64,000 nt of DNA from Pedobacter sp. BAL39 (GCF_000170795.1 NZ_ABCM01000006.1:239341-303340); one strand, 5' to 3'; positions 46,343-55,919 are shown, counted from the first letter of the stretch. Notes: generated by a model from the sequence alone, not told the origin. Translations and numbers: made by a program.

Positions 46343-47821
46343 TTACCATTTTTCCTCTGGCCAGTCGTCGGTTCGAAATGGCAAAACAGGGAAGCCTTCT
46401 TTATTCTGTAGGTTGGTGACCGGATAATTGAAAAAGGCATACCTTATCGCCTGCGGTTTTTTTACCTTTTTATTGCGGATGATCACCTGATTACCTGAGA
46501 TCATGGCCTCAGCAGGATAAAAGATATGATCCGCTCCGGCGATATAAAAGAAGCGGGGAATTTCCATATCCCGCGTATTTAGTCCGGAGCCCAGCGACTC
46601 TGGCAGGAAACTGACGCTGGCACCATACTTACTAAATACAACATCCTGCACATGCGGTCCCTGATAAACCACAGACAGCTGACCATAGGTTCGGTTCAAA
46701 GCTACCGCTGCCAGCCGTTCGCCGACCGGTTTTTTATTCTTTGGGTGGAGGTCTTTCTTATCTCCAACATCCATCGTGGATACCATGAAGGTATTGTTGA
46801 GTTGTCCAACCCGCTCCTGCGCCTCCCGGAAAAAAGCATCAGTACCGAACTTAGGGTCTTCCTTTTCGTGAAAATAAGGTGCGATCTGCACATAATAAAA
46901 GGGTAACTCCCCTTGTTTAAAACGCTCACGCCAGGTTTTAACCAAGGTCTGGGTAGCGAGTGTATAACTTTCCCTCTCCAGATGATTGGCCTCCCCCTGA
47001 TACCAGCAGAATCCTTTGATAGACAAATTGGTCAGGGGGTTGATCATTGCATTGTACAACAGGAAGGGACGTACTACCTTTTCAAATGAAAAACCCCCAT
47101 CCACCTTTTCTTTTGATTTCGGGTCACTAAGGTACGGCTGAAGGTAAGTCTGATCCAGCAGCGCATCACCGGACAGCACTTCCCGTGGAAGATAAGCCTG
47201 CACACTGGATGCACCAATTCCGGAAAAGATGAGCCCAATCGGTATATGCAATTCCTCATAGAGCTTACGTCCGAAGCAATAGCCCACAGCACTAAATCCT
47301 GCAACAGAAGATGATGAACATTGCTGCCATTTCCCGGAAAAACCATCAATCGGATCGGCACTGAAGTTGAGGCCGACACTCAGCAAACGGATATTGGGTT
47401 GATCAGCATCCTGGATTACTGCCTCCGCTCCGGTCATTTCCTTCACTGCGAACTGCATATTGGATTGGCCACTACACAACCATAAATCGCCGATGAGCAG
47501 GTCGTTTAATATCAGTTGTTCATCTTTGGCCTGGATACTAATGCGATGAGCGCTAAAATCTCCCTTTTTCGCAGCCGGCACCTCAATGATACCCATAAAA
47601 GCTCCGTTTTGACCTGCAATCACGGTGATCGGGCTGTCCATCCAGTCGGACTTTATGCTAAGCCTCTCGCCCGGATCTGCAGTTCCCCAGACTTTAAACG
47701 ACTTGTTTTGCTGAAGAACCATTTTGCTCTGTAGCGCATCTGCTACTTTAAGCGTTGCCTGTCCCTGCTCAGAGAGCAGCAGGCCCGGAAGCAACATCAG
47801 TAAGTATTTTGATATTTTCAT
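46343..47821 (-). CDS. Sialate O-acetylesterase-like (SASA) carbohydrate esterase
   Basis: A 492-residue exported esterase (signal LLMLLPGLLLSEQGQA). The SASA/CE-type SGNH domain has WLCSGQSNMQF with the nucleophile Ser (about residue 115), GFCWYQGEANHLERESY (about 278) and DLHPKNKKPVGERLA with the Asp-x-x-His pair (about 370). Family members remove O-acetyl groups from sialic acids or from plant and fungal glycans; here acetylated mannose or rhamnose residues are the likely target (inference). An upstream ATG at 47851 gives a poor leader, so 47821 is chosen. It follows the second GH92 by 31 bases in the GH130-GH78-GH92 operon. Confidence 0.9.
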   Translation of the reverse strand: MKISKYLLMLLPGLLLSEQGQATLKVADALQSKMVLQQNKSFKVWGTADPGERLSIKSDWMDSPITVIAGQNGAFMGIIEVPAAKKGDFSAHRISIQAKDEQLILNDLLIGDLWLCSGQSNMQFAVKEMTGAEAVIQDADQPNIRLLSVGLNFSADPIDGFSGKWQQCSSSSVAGFSAVGYCFGRKLYEELHIPIGLIFSGIGASSVQAYLPREVLSGDALLDQTYLQPYLSDPKSKEKVDGGFSFEKVVRPFLLYNAMINPLTNLSIKGFCWYQGEANHLERESYTLATQTLVKTWRERFKQGELPFYYVQIAPYFHEKEDPKFGTDAFFREAQERVGQLNNTFMVSTMDVGDKKDLHPKNKKPVGERLAAVALNRTYGQLSVVYQGPHVQDVVFSKYGASVSFLPESLGSGLNTRDMEIPRFFYIAGADHIFYPAEAMISGNQVIIRNKKVKKPQAIRYAFFNYPVTNLQNKEGFPVLPFRTDDWPEEKW

Positions 47822-47852
47822 TTGATGGTGTTGAGATATTTGAAATGACAAC

Positions 47853-50141
47853 CTATTGAATTGAACTTAATGAAAATGGGCGGGATGACGCTGCTGTGCC
47901 CCTGCTCGTATTGGGTGCGTCAGACATTTCCAATTCCAGCAATCCACCTTCCGTCAGGTCTGCGTAGCGGATATAGTTCAAGTCGTAAGTGTTGCCGTTG
48001 AGTCTTGCCGAATTGATGTAAACATTTTGGGAGCTGTTGCCATTCGCTTTAATCACAAAGGCTTTCCCATTATCGAGGCGGATGGTGGCTTTTGTAAACA
48101 CCGGACTTCCGATCACATACTGGTCGGTACCCGGGCAGACACTATAGATACCAAGCGCACTCAATACATACCAGGATGACATTTGCCCCTGATCTTCATC
48201 ACCGGGATAACCTTTTTCCGTTGCATTATACAGCTGGGAGGTCACCATCCTCACCTGCTTTTGAGTTTTCCAGGGCTGTCCGCTAAAGGTATACAGGTAA
48301 GGAACATGTTGTGTTGGCTGGTTTCCATGTGCATACTGACCCATTTTTGCGAGCAGCATCTCTTTCATCTCATGGATTTCCTGTTTATAAGAACCATACT
48401 TAATGTCCTGTGCCATGGTAAAAAAAGAATCCAGCTTTGCGTTGAAGCGATCTTCACCACCAATCAGTTCGATCAGGCCTTTTACATCATGAAAAACGGA
48501 CCAGCTGTATTGCCAGGCGTTACCTTCCGTGAAAGCACCTCCCCATTCTACTGGATCGAAATCCGGCACCCAGTCGCCATTTGCCAGACGGCCGCGCATG
48601 AAATTGACATCAGGATCAAAAACATTCTTATAGTTATACATCTGTTTTGCAAAGATCCCCTCATAAAACTTGTTGCCGGTAGCTTTCGCCAGCTGCCAGG
48701 CACAAAAATCATCATAAGCATACTCCAGCGTTTTCGCAGTACTTTCATGCACCTCTCCCAAGGGCACATACCCTTTGGTAAAATAGTCTTTCCAACCATC
48801 CCTGCCATTAGAACCACCCCAGAACCCTCTGTTTGTCGCTTCATGATAGTAGGCATTTAAGGCGCTGTCAGAATTGAAGGTACGTATTCCCTTCATCCAG
48901 GCATCACTCAATAGCGAGATGGCGTGGTTTCCGATCATGACGCCAGACATTCCCGGGTTGGACCAGGTAGGAAAAAAGCCAGACTGCTGCTGCGCAGTGA
49001 GCAGCGATTCCATATACCGGCCCTGCATCTCCGGATGGAGGATGTTGCTCAATGGAAACTGTGCCCTGAAGGTATCCCAGAAACCGTTGTCGGTATACAT
49101 ATAACCTTCGTGAACTTTACCATCGTAGGGGCTATAGTAATATGGTTTACCGGCCCCGTCCAGGTCGTAGAATTTCCTGGAGAACAGGTTTGCCCTGAAC
49201 AGGCAGGAATAAAAAGTAGCCTTTTCCGCCTCGGTACCCCCTTCTACCAACACCCTGTTCAATAACTTATTCCAGGTATTAAAAGCTGCCTTCCTGGTGT
49301 ATTCAAAGTTTTTATTTTTTGCAAGCTCCTGATCGAAGTTGCGCTGTGCCTGCTCAGGGCTGATGTAAGAAGAAGCAGTCTTCACCTCCACCTGGACGCC
49401 AGGTTTGAATTCCAGGTAAGCACCTATTCCCTTTCCGTAATCAGTGGCATTTCCTTTTTTAATTTTTCCGTTTACATTTTCCCAGGTACCGAAAGCCCTG
49501 AATGGCTGACTGAACTCCAGTACAAAATAGCTCCTGAAGTTTTCCGGAACAAACCTGCCATTATTGACATAGCCGACGATCTTACGTTCTTTGGGCAGGA
49601 TGGTCACTTCACAGTCTTTCAAAAAGCCATCCAGTACCAGGAATGCAGGCTGAGCTGCAGGAAAGCTAAATCTCATGTGTGCACCACGTTCCACGGGACT
49701 TACCTCAGCCTTTATGCCAACGTCGAACCGGACAGCAAAATGATTGGGCTTGGCGGTTTCCTGGTCGTGGCTAAACTTTAAAGCACGTTCCTCTTCATTG
49801 ACCTTTAACGTGCCTATGGCTGGCATCAGCGAAAACACAGCGTAGTCATTCATCCAGGGGCTACATTGATGTACCTGCTGGAATCCCCGGATGGTATTTG
49901 CCTTGTACTGGTACTTCCATCCCTCGCCATTTTTATTTGTCTGGGGGGAGAAAAAGTGAACACCAAAAGGCAGTCCCACGGTGGGGTAAGTACTTCCGTA
50001 CGACAAAGCCCATTCAGAATCCGTTCCCTGCAAGGTATTGACATATTTTACCAGATCTTTTTCCTGGGCGCCGACGTCGTTAAACGATAACAGGCAACAA
50101 CCGATAAAAGCAAAAATTTTACACTTCATATTTTTAATCAT
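47853..50141 (-). CDS. GH92-family alpha-mannosidase
   Basis: A protein of about 762 residues with signal FAFIGCCLLSFNDVGAQ. GH92 signatures: VKYVNTLQGTDSEWALSYG at the mature N-terminus, NGFWDTFRAQFPLSNILHP (about residue 370), PGMSGVMIGNHAISLLSDAW, HGNQPTQHVPYLY (about 625) and GDEDQGQMSSWYVLSALGI (about 665). The NQP-Q-H element differs from the NEP-H-H of the first GH92, consistent with another linkage or substrate. Starts at 50141, 50129 and 50234 are in frame; 50141 or 50129 yields a signal peptide. It lies 55 bases after the GH78 stop with no promoter motif between, so the two are co-transcribed. Confidence 0.94.
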   Translation of the reverse strand: MIKNMKCKIFAFIGCCLLSFNDVGAQEKDLVKYVNTLQGTDSEWALSYGSTYPTVGLPFGVHFFSPQTNKNGEGWKYQYKANTIRGFQQVHQCSPWMNDYAVFSLMPAIGTLKVNEEERALKFSHDQETAKPNHFAVRFDVGIKAEVSPVERGAHMRFSFPAAQPAFLVLDGFLKDCEVTILPKERKIVGYVNNGRFVPENFRSYFVLEFSQPFRAFGTWENVNGKIKKGNATDYGKGIGAYLEFKPGVQVEVKTASSYISPEQAQRNFDQELAKNKNFEYTRKAAFNTWNKLLNRVLVEGGTEAEKATFYSCLFRANLFSRKFYDLDGAGKPYYYSPYDGKVHEGYMYTDNGFWDTFRAQFPLSNILHPEMQGRYMESLLTAQQQSGFFPTWSNPGMSGVMIGNHAISLLSDAWMKGIRTFNSDSALNAYYHEATNRGFWGGSNGRDGWKDYFTKGYVPLGEVHESTAKTLEYAYDDFCAWQLAKATGNKFYEGIFAKQMYNYKNVFDPDVNFMRGRLANGDWVPDFDPVEWGGAFTEGNAWQYSWSVFHDVKGLIELIGGEDRFNAKLDSFFTMAQDIKYGSYKQEIHEMKEMLLAKMGQYAHGNQPTQHVPYLYTFSGQPWKTQKQVRMVTSQLYNATEKGYPGDEDQGQMSSWYVLSALGIYSVCPGTDQYVIGSPVFTKATIRLDNGKAFVIKANGNSSQNVYINSARLNGNTYDLNYIRYADLTEGGLLELEMSDAPNTSRGTAASSRPFSLSSIQ

Positions 50142-50196
50142 AAGAGGTTTCCAAATAAAATTGCAAACAAGAGCGTAGCTTATTGTAGCCTGGTTA

Positions 50197-52557
50197 TTAT
50201 TGGAGTTCAAAATGAAATGAAGTGGCACCAACATTCAGGTTATAGATTTTGTCCTTCCAAACGAATTTACCACTTGTTTCCTTCGGCAGTGCGATGTCAA
50301 TGTTCCACTTCCCTGCTCTGAAGACATATTTCACGGACACCTTGCCGTTGGGGTGCGGAATTTCGCCACCTACATTAGTCATCGTTCCCAGGTGTGGCTC
50401 AATCTTTATCCTGCTAAATCCGGGAGCATCCGTGTCTATGCCCAGTACCGTCCTATAAAATTCAATGTTAGGGCTGGCACCCCAGGCGTGACAGTCTGAG
50501 CGGACTGTTTGCAGACTGGAATCCTCCGCCCAACTGGTCAGGCCCAGCCTGATATTTTCCCTCCAGATGTCCAGCCAGTTCATATAGTCGTTGCCCATAC
50601 CACCCTTTACCAATGCCTGATGCAGGTAATACTTGAAATAAATGGTACACTGAGTCAACTCTTTATCATTAAGTAAACTGGCAGTAACACCTTTAATGTC
50701 CGCTTTGTCTATGATATTGGCTAAAATGGCCAGGGCATTGACATGCTGAGAATACCCCTTATGGTCCTTTGTATCCGCAAACAATTTCTTTTCTGCATTC
50801 CAGTATTTACGTTTGATGGTATTTTTCAGCTGCTCAGCTTTTTCCCTGTATTGAGTGGCAAAAGAAGACATGCCCATAGCCCCTTCCATCTCTGCAGCCC
50901 ATTGATAGGCCAGCAGCAGTTGCAGGTCATAAATGGTTGCACTTCCATCAGATCCCTTAGGGCCCCATCCCATATCGCCCACCCAATCGACGAAAGTCCA
51001 GTATGGCACATCTTTGAGAGATCCATCCTGCTGTTGGTACTTGCTGAAAAATTCCAGGACAGCCCTTTCTCCGGTCAGTTTATCCTTGATAAAATTTGCA
51101 TCCGGGCGGTACATCCAGTAGTCATGCAACATACCGATGTACCATAATGAAAATGTGGAAATGATCTGCGTGCTGCGTGTTGGATAACGGCTCATGGTTA
51201 CCCCTTCTGTAAGGCGCGACCGGTCCATGAGGTTAAGCGCATTGGCAGCCAGACGATCGTCGCCGCTATTATAATAGGAGATCATGGCCTGTATCCGTGT
51301 GTCGCCGATGTATTGCAGTTGTTCATAATACGGGCAATCCATATAGGTTTCGATGGCATTCAGTCTTGCTGTGCGCCATCCAATTTTAAGGATGTCTTTG
51401 ATTTCATTGTCTTGTGTCTTAAAAACAGCGTTTTCCTTAAACGGATAACCGGTAAACGTCCCATATAAATCATTGATGACCAGCGGTTCTTCCTTCGTGT
51501 TTACAATGACGCGCAAATAACGGAAACTGCGGTAGTTGAGGGTAGTGAACGACTGGCGTTCGGTACCATCCGCGAGGATACTGTCGATACGCCCGATAAA
51601 GCGCTTTCCTTCCACCTCATTGCGGTTGCTCTTGCGCAGCTCGTTGCCCCCCTGATCGTACAATGATTCAGCGTATCCCAGAGAGATACCCGCGCCTTTG
51701 CCTTTACTGAAATTCAGCGTCACATAAGCATTGGTGTAATATGTCTGATCCAGCAATAATGTCACAGTACGATTGGCCGGGATGGTCAGCGCTACCTTTT
51801 TAGCAGGAAAGCCTGCAGGAGCGGTCATGCCAGTCGCCGTCCGCAATTCAGGAATACGTTGATAAGTCGCTTCCATTTGAGGTAGTGGCGATGGAACCAA
51901 TTGCCAGGCGAGGCCGTCCGACATTCCCTTCAGCTTGCCATCAAACAGCTTTGCTGCCGCCGGCCATGACTCGTCATCAAAACCAGTAGCAGCCCAGTCC
52001 CCTTTAACGGTATTTTTCATGTCAACCAGCTGTCCCTTGCTTGCTGCAAAGAAATAACCTGGAATCGGGAGATGACCTTCATCACGGATACACTTCCAGC
52101 TTTCGTTAGTATTCAGGACCTCTTCACTTTCAGAGTTTCCCTGAACAATAAAAGCTGTACGTACAGAAATCTGAGCTTCCGGACGATACTCCGCCTCATT
52201 CCATACTAGTGCAGACACCGTATTTTTTCCGGTGGTCAAATACTTTGCAATGTCTACGGTTTCGTAGTTCCAGTAGAAAGTATCACCTCTGGCAGGGCCT
52301 AACGACACCTGGTTGCCATTCACATAAAGTTTGTACCGGTTGTCTGCGGATACATGGATCACAAAAGATCCCGGTTTTTCTGTTAGTTCAATACGCTTAC
52401 GAAAGTAGAATACGCCATATTCCATTCCATTACCATCCTTTGAGGCGATCCATTGCGCATTCCAGGGCTTTTCTATTACAGACGAAGTAACATGAGCGTA
52501 GTTCTTGACGCCAAGCGTACATAAAAACACCAGCAGGATAAAAGTATATTTCCTCAT
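50197..52557 (-). CDS. GH78-like alpha-L-rhamnosidase
   Basis: A 786-residue exported enzyme (signal FILLVFLCTLGVKNYA). An N-terminal galactose-binding-like region (YKLYVNGNQVSLGPARGD) precedes the (alpha/alpha)6 barrel. Its catalytic segment is DCPYYEQLQYIGDTR (about residue 402), where Asp, Glu and Asp occupy the positions of the usual DERxGWTGD acids. Other marks are TFVDWVGDMGWGPKGSDG (about 525) and a C-terminal beta domain from FSRIKIEPHLG. GH78 enzymes release alpha-L-rhamnose by inversion. Its place among mannosidases implies a glycan containing both sugars. It follows the GH130 stop by seven bases. Confidence 0.9.
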   Translation of the reverse strand: MRKYTFILLVFLCTLGVKNYAHVTSSVIEKPWNAQWIASKDGNGMEYGVFYFRKRIELTEKPGSFVIHVSADNRYKLYVNGNQVSLGPARGDTFYWNYETVDIAKYLTTGKNTVSALVWNEAEYRPEAQISVRTAFIVQGNSESEEVLNTNESWKCIRDEGHLPIPGYFFAASKGQLVDMKNTVKGDWAATGFDDESWPAAAKLFDGKLKGMSDGLAWQLVPSPLPQMEATYQRIPELRTATGMTAPAGFPAKKVALTIPANRTVTLLLDQTYYTNAYVTLNFSKGKGAGISLGYAESLYDQGGNELRKSNRNEVEGKRFIGRIDSILADGTERQSFTTLNYRSFRYLRVIVNTKEEPLVINDLYGTFTGYPFKENAVFKTQDNEIKDILKIGWRTARLNAIETYMDCPYYEQLQYIGDTRIQAMISYYNSGDDRLAANALNLMDRSRLTEGVTMSRYPTRSTQIISTFSLWYIGMLHDYWMYRPDANFIKDKLTGERAVLEFFSKYQQQDGSLKDVPYWTFVDWVGDMGWGPKGSDGSATIYDLQLLLAYQWAAEMEGAMGMSSFATQYREKAEQLKNTIKRKYWNAEKKLFADTKDHKGYSQHVNALAILANIIDKADIKGVTASLLNDKELTQCTIYFKYYLHQALVKGGMGNDYMNWLDIWRENIRLGLTSWAEDSSLQTVRSDCHAWGASPNIEFYRTVLGIDTDAPGFSRIKIEPHLGTMTNVGGEIPHPNGKVSVKYVFRAGKWNIDIALPKETSGKFVWKDKIYNLNVGATSFHFELQ

Positions 52558-52564
52558 TTTTTAT

Positions 52565-53734
52565 TTATTTAGGATGATAGATAGCGACGCCAACTCTTGA
52601 ATCTGCACAACCGTAATACAGGAACCACTTGTTTTTAAAATACACCAGTCCTTCCACGAATACAGTTCCTGCAGGGTACTGCCCGCTCTTCTCGAATGCC
52701 TCCTGGGGTACAAAAAATGGCTTGTCCAGTCTCTGCAACACCTTCTTCGGATCATTCTTGTCGAACAATATTTGTCCTGCCGCATAAGTGTTCGCGGTAT
52801 AATTCGTATCTCCCTTTGCTCCAGACCTATTTTTACCATTGTAGAGTAACACAATGCCATCTTTGGTGAGCACTGCCGGCGGGCCACATTCAGTGAGCTG
52901 ACTATCGAAATATCCTTCCCGCGGACTGACGGACGCCAGGAGCCCACCGTTTGTGTTTAATTCAGGCGTCCAGTTGATCAGGTCCTCTGAGGTGGCCACG
53001 TTGATCATATGTTCTCCCCAGTACATGAGGTAACGGCCGTTCACTTTAGTGATCAGCTGCCTGCCATTTTTAAGGCTGGTGACGATGGACGCCGACTTAC
53101 TGGGGATGTCAAAGAATTTTCCCTGATGAGCTTTTCTGAATACGGATCCATGTTTTTCCCAGTTCACCAGGTCTTTTGAAGTCGCTACAGCCAGCCGGGG
53201 CACCTTTTTATTCCATTGAGTGTAGAGCATGACATAGGTTCCATCGTCAGCCATTGCTACTCGTGGGTCTTCACATCCTCCTGTCCATTCATATGCTTTC
53301 TGACTGTCATTTGCCGGAAAGAAAACCGGCTGAGAACGGGTATGCATCGTCAGCCCGTCTGAGCTGGCAGCCAAGCCCAGCCTGGAAGTACGCTCTCCAA
53401 TACCCTGACCGCTTTTATCTTCCGCGCGATACAAAACGTAAATGCTGTCTCCTTTTACCGCCGCTGCAGGATTAAAGGTGTCGTTGGCCTCCCAGTGGAT
53501 AGATTTTCCGCTCATTGGATCGAGAAAAGCTGAACTGCTGTTTGGCGAAATGACCGGTTTTGGATTGTCCGGACGGGTAAAAGGTGTCAGAGACCATTGT
53601 CCTTGCTGCTGGAATGTCCTTGGTGCACATCCTGCTATGGCAAGGGTCAAGACCACGGTGAGTATTACCGGGACTTTTTCGGCATAACTACTACATTGAG
53701 CATAGCAATGCACATGGCTTTTTTTATTCCACAT
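52565..53734 (-). CDS. GH130-like mannoside hydrolase or phosphorylase, lipoprotein
   Basis: A 389-residue predicted lipoprotein (signal LTVVLTLAIAGCAP; the Cys is about residue 36). It forms the five-bladed propeller of GH130: NPAAAVKGDSIYVLYRAED, GCEDPRVAMADDGTYVM with the conserved Asp, then LTECGPPAVLTKDGIVLL, FVEGLVYFKNKWFLYYG and CADSRVGVA. GH130 members act on beta-mannosides, either by phosphorolysis or hydrolysis; the phosphate-binding residues that decide this could not be placed with certainty. The surface or periplasmic anchor favours hydrolysis. It is the first gene of its operon, 18 bases after the shared promoter motif. Confidence 0.88.
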   Translation of the reverse strand: MWNKKSHVHCYAQCSSYAEKVPVILTVVLTLAIAGCAPRTFQQQGQWSLTPFTRPDNPKPVISPNSSSAFLDPMSGKSIHWEANDTFNPAAAVKGDSIYVLYRAEDKSGQGIGERTSRLGLAASSDGLTMHTRSQPVFFPANDSQKAYEWTGGCEDPRVAMADDGTYVMLYTQWNKKVPRLAVATSKDLVNWEKHGSVFRKAHQGKFFDIPSKSASIVTSLKNGRQLITKVNGRYLMYWGEHMINVATSEDLINWTPELNTNGGLLASVSPREGYFDSQLTECGPPAVLTKDGIVLLYNGKNRSGAKGDTNYTANTYAAGQILFDKNDPKKVLQRLDKPFFVPQEAFEKSGQYPAGTVFVEGLVYFKNKWFLYYGCADSRVGVAIYHPK

Positions 53735-53752
53735 TCTATTAAATCTTGGTTT

Positions 53753-53793
53753 ATATTTGGCAAATAAATCTAAGGCAATATAAAACGTTTTAG
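53753..53793 (-). promoter_or_regulatory. Shared PUL promoter motif before the GH130 operon
   Basis: The minus strand has CTAAAACGTTTTA (53793-53781; perfect 12-base palindrome TAAAACGTTTTA), 33 bases from its first base to CCAAATAT (53760-53753). TTTATTTG directly precedes CCAAATAT. The GH130 ATG follows 18 bases later. It matches the copy before GH38 in all 13 palindrome bases. Confidence 0.7.
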
Positions 53794-53956
53794 TAATAAT
53801 CTTACATTTTAACTTTTTTTTTACATCCGCAATCGTATTTTCCTTTCACATGCGGCCAACCACACCACTCATCTACCATACTATCTGTGGTACCTGCATG
53901 GGAACGTGAGTCTTATCGCACCAACTTTTACCAAAAAAATTGATGTATATATTTCG

Positions 53957-53999
53957 CTAAATCGATTTGTTTATATTAACTTTAGTATCAACCAAATAT
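53957..53999 (+). promoter_or_regulatory. Shared PUL promoter motif before the divergent lipoprotein gene
   Basis: The plus strand has CTAAATCGATTTG (53957-53969; AAATCGATTT is a perfect 10-base palindrome), 35 bases from its first base to CCAAATAT (53992-53999). TAACTTTA, one base off TAnnTTTG, lies between. The ATG at 54009 follows 9 bases later. The two divergent promoters are separated by about 160 bases. Confidence 0.6.
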
Positions 54000-54008
54000 C
54001 TAAACCAA

Positions 54009-55919
54009 ATGAACATAACTATGATGAGAAATCTCCTCTTTCTGTTAGGAGTATGGCTAATTTTTTCCTGTAAGAAAGACCAATCCCAACCACCCAGCCC
54101 GGGAAGAATGATTAAAGGCTTCAGTCTGGAACAGGGTCAGTATGGATCTGCCAGCATTTACAACAAGGATGAACAGTATAAGGTACTGGTCAGATTACAG
54201 CCCGATGCCAATCTGAAAGCGCTCAAGCCGATCATCGAGATCTCTGACGATGCGAGCGTAAGCCCCGCTTCCGGAACAACCATCGATGTATCTACCAATA
54301 AGAAAGTGATCTACACGGTAACGGCAGCCTCCGGGCAAAGCAGACAGTGGGAAGTAGAATTTAGGATGTATGAATCCACGATTACTGATTATGACACCTA
54401 TAGTATCGCTAATGCGGTGAACAACCGCGTCATGCAGGTCTCCGGAAACATCAGTTTCAACGAAAAATACCTGAACAATGCGGGCATTAACGTTGCCGAT
54501 CCCGAAGTAAGCACCGGAGAAAACCTAAAAAGATGGCAGGAATGGGACATCATCTATAATTCTACCGTTGATGACATCAAGTATTACCAGATCAGAAACT
54601 TAAACAGCGGCTTATTTCTAAATGCCAATGACGGTACGGGTCAGCAGGTCCGGCAAAAATGGGAGCTTAAAAGCACCATGGATCAGCAGCTCTGGAGAAT
54701 CGAAGAGACGATACAGGATGGTAAGTATCAGATCGCCAACAAGGCGAACAGCCTCTACCTGACCATGAGTGGCAGTGGCACCGGCGTTCAGGTCACCCAG
54801 GAAACAAAACTGGATTCCGACCCACAAAAATGGGCAATCACCAGACTTCCAAGGGACAGCTACCGAGATGGGGAGGTGACCAACTTCTTCAACAGGACCC
54901 AGGGTTCTGTGGCCTTTGACCAGGGGAACAGCATTCCACTGTTAGATGGAAGGGTACTTTGGGTAACTCAGGATGCCTGGTATCAGGGTTCTCTGGCTGG
55001 CAATGGTAATTTGCAGGGTAATCATACCATATCCTATACCAATTCGATCATCGTTCAACCTACCCTGACGAACTGGAGCCCGGATGCGCCGATGATGACC
55101 GCAGATGGCAGGTCTAATGGCAATATCGGCAATATCATCCCAAAACAACCAGGAAAACAATGGAGCTGGCCAAGTGCGGGTGTACAGATTGGAAATTCTG
55201 TGTACATCCACAACAGAGAGGGTGCGGGCCTCGGTACCGATGACGACAACCAGGCGCTTTACAAGCTTGACGCAGTGACACCTACACACTGGAATGTGGC
55301 ACGGCTTGCCCCTGCCGGACTGACCGCATCAGAAAAACTGGTGAGCTATGCCAATGGCATGGTAAAAGCCAGTGATGGTTTTGTATATGTATACGGCAGT
55401 CGCACAGACCCTAACAGCTTCGGTTTTGCAACGTATCTTCATGTCGCACGTTTTCCACAGAGCGATCCGCAGAACTGGACTTTCTGGAACGGCAGCAGCT
55501 GGACTGGCACGGCCTCAGTTGCCTCTTCGGCACACATCAATACCGGCCTGGGCACCAACTATGTGGGATACATCAATGGAAAATATGTACACCTGACCAT
55601 GGACCAGGGATTTTACTGTGGAATCGCATCGGTGAATATGTACATTTCTACGTCCTCCAGTCCGACAGGCATTTTCACGCCTAAAAAGCTGGTATATACT
55701 TTTACAGAGTTTTATAAAGGCTACAATGCAAGAATCTATACTCCATTGATTCATACACAGGCCGTGAATGGCAGAAATGAACTTTTACTGACCTATAGTA
55801 TGAACTATGGAGCCTGTCCGGGACAAAATGATCCGCTGACAGAACCTGATGGTACATTGGATCCTTATTATTACAGGGTTAAAGGCGTACGTGTACCTTA
55901 CGAAATGATTGGGTTATAA
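54009..55919 (+). CDS. Multidomain PUL lipoprotein: DUF5018-like, ricin-like and beta-propeller parts
   Basis: A 636-residue predicted lipoprotein (signal FLLGVWLIFSCKKDQ). An N-terminal Ig-like DUF5018-type domain (about residues 30-120: MIKGFSLEQGQY, LKALKPIIEIS, KVIYTVTAASGQSRQWEVE) is followed by a ricin-type beta-trefoil (about 125-280 with YYQIRNLNSG, YQIANKANSLYL, QKWAITRL). The C-terminal 350 residues look like the DUF4185/DUF5005 propeller class (IPLLDGRVLWVTQDAWY, SWPSAGVQIGNSVYIHNRE, FVYVYGSRTD, GAC). Some DUF4185 relatives are glycosidases, so this part may be enzymatic; no catalytic residues could be assigned. The start at 54009 lies 9 bases after the shared PUL motif; an earlier ATG at 53967 falls inside that motif. 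Confidence 0.75.
   Translation: MNITMMRNLLFLLGVWLIFSCKKDQSQPPSPGRMIKGFSLEQGQYGSASIYNKDEQYKVLVRLQPDANLKALKPIIEISDDASVSPASGTTIDVSTNKKVIYTVTAASGQSRQWEVEFRMYESTITDYDTYSIANAVNNRVMQVSGNISFNEKYLNNAGINVADPEVSTGENLKRWQEWDIIYNSTVDDIKYYQIRNLNSGLFLNANDGTGQQVRQKWELKSTMDQQLWRIEETIQDGKYQIANKANSLYLTMSGSGTGVQVTQETKLDSDPQKWAITRLPRDSYRDGEVTNFFNRTQGSVAFDQGNSIPLLDGRVLWVTQDAWYQGSLAGNGNLQGNHTISYTNSIIVQPTLTNWSPDAPMMTADGRSNGNIGNIIPKQPGKQWSWPSAGVQIGNSVYIHNREGAGLGTDDDNQALYKLDAVTPTHWNVARLAPAGLTASEKLVSYANGMVKASDGFVYVYGSRTDPNSFGFATYLHVARFPQSDPQNWTFWNGSSWTGTASVASSAHINTGLGTNYVGYINGKYVHLTMDQGFYCGIASVNMYISTSSSPTGIFTPKKLVYTFTEFYKGYNARIYTPLIHTQAVNGRNELLLTYSMNYGACPGQNDPLTEPDGTLDPYYYRVKGVRVPYEMIGL

Noticed and set aside
48183..48860. 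Plus-strand open frame of 225 codons antisense to GH92
   Set aside because: The GH92 signatures in the opposite frame are intact; this frame is low-complexity and Cys/His-rich in a way typical of non-coding translation.
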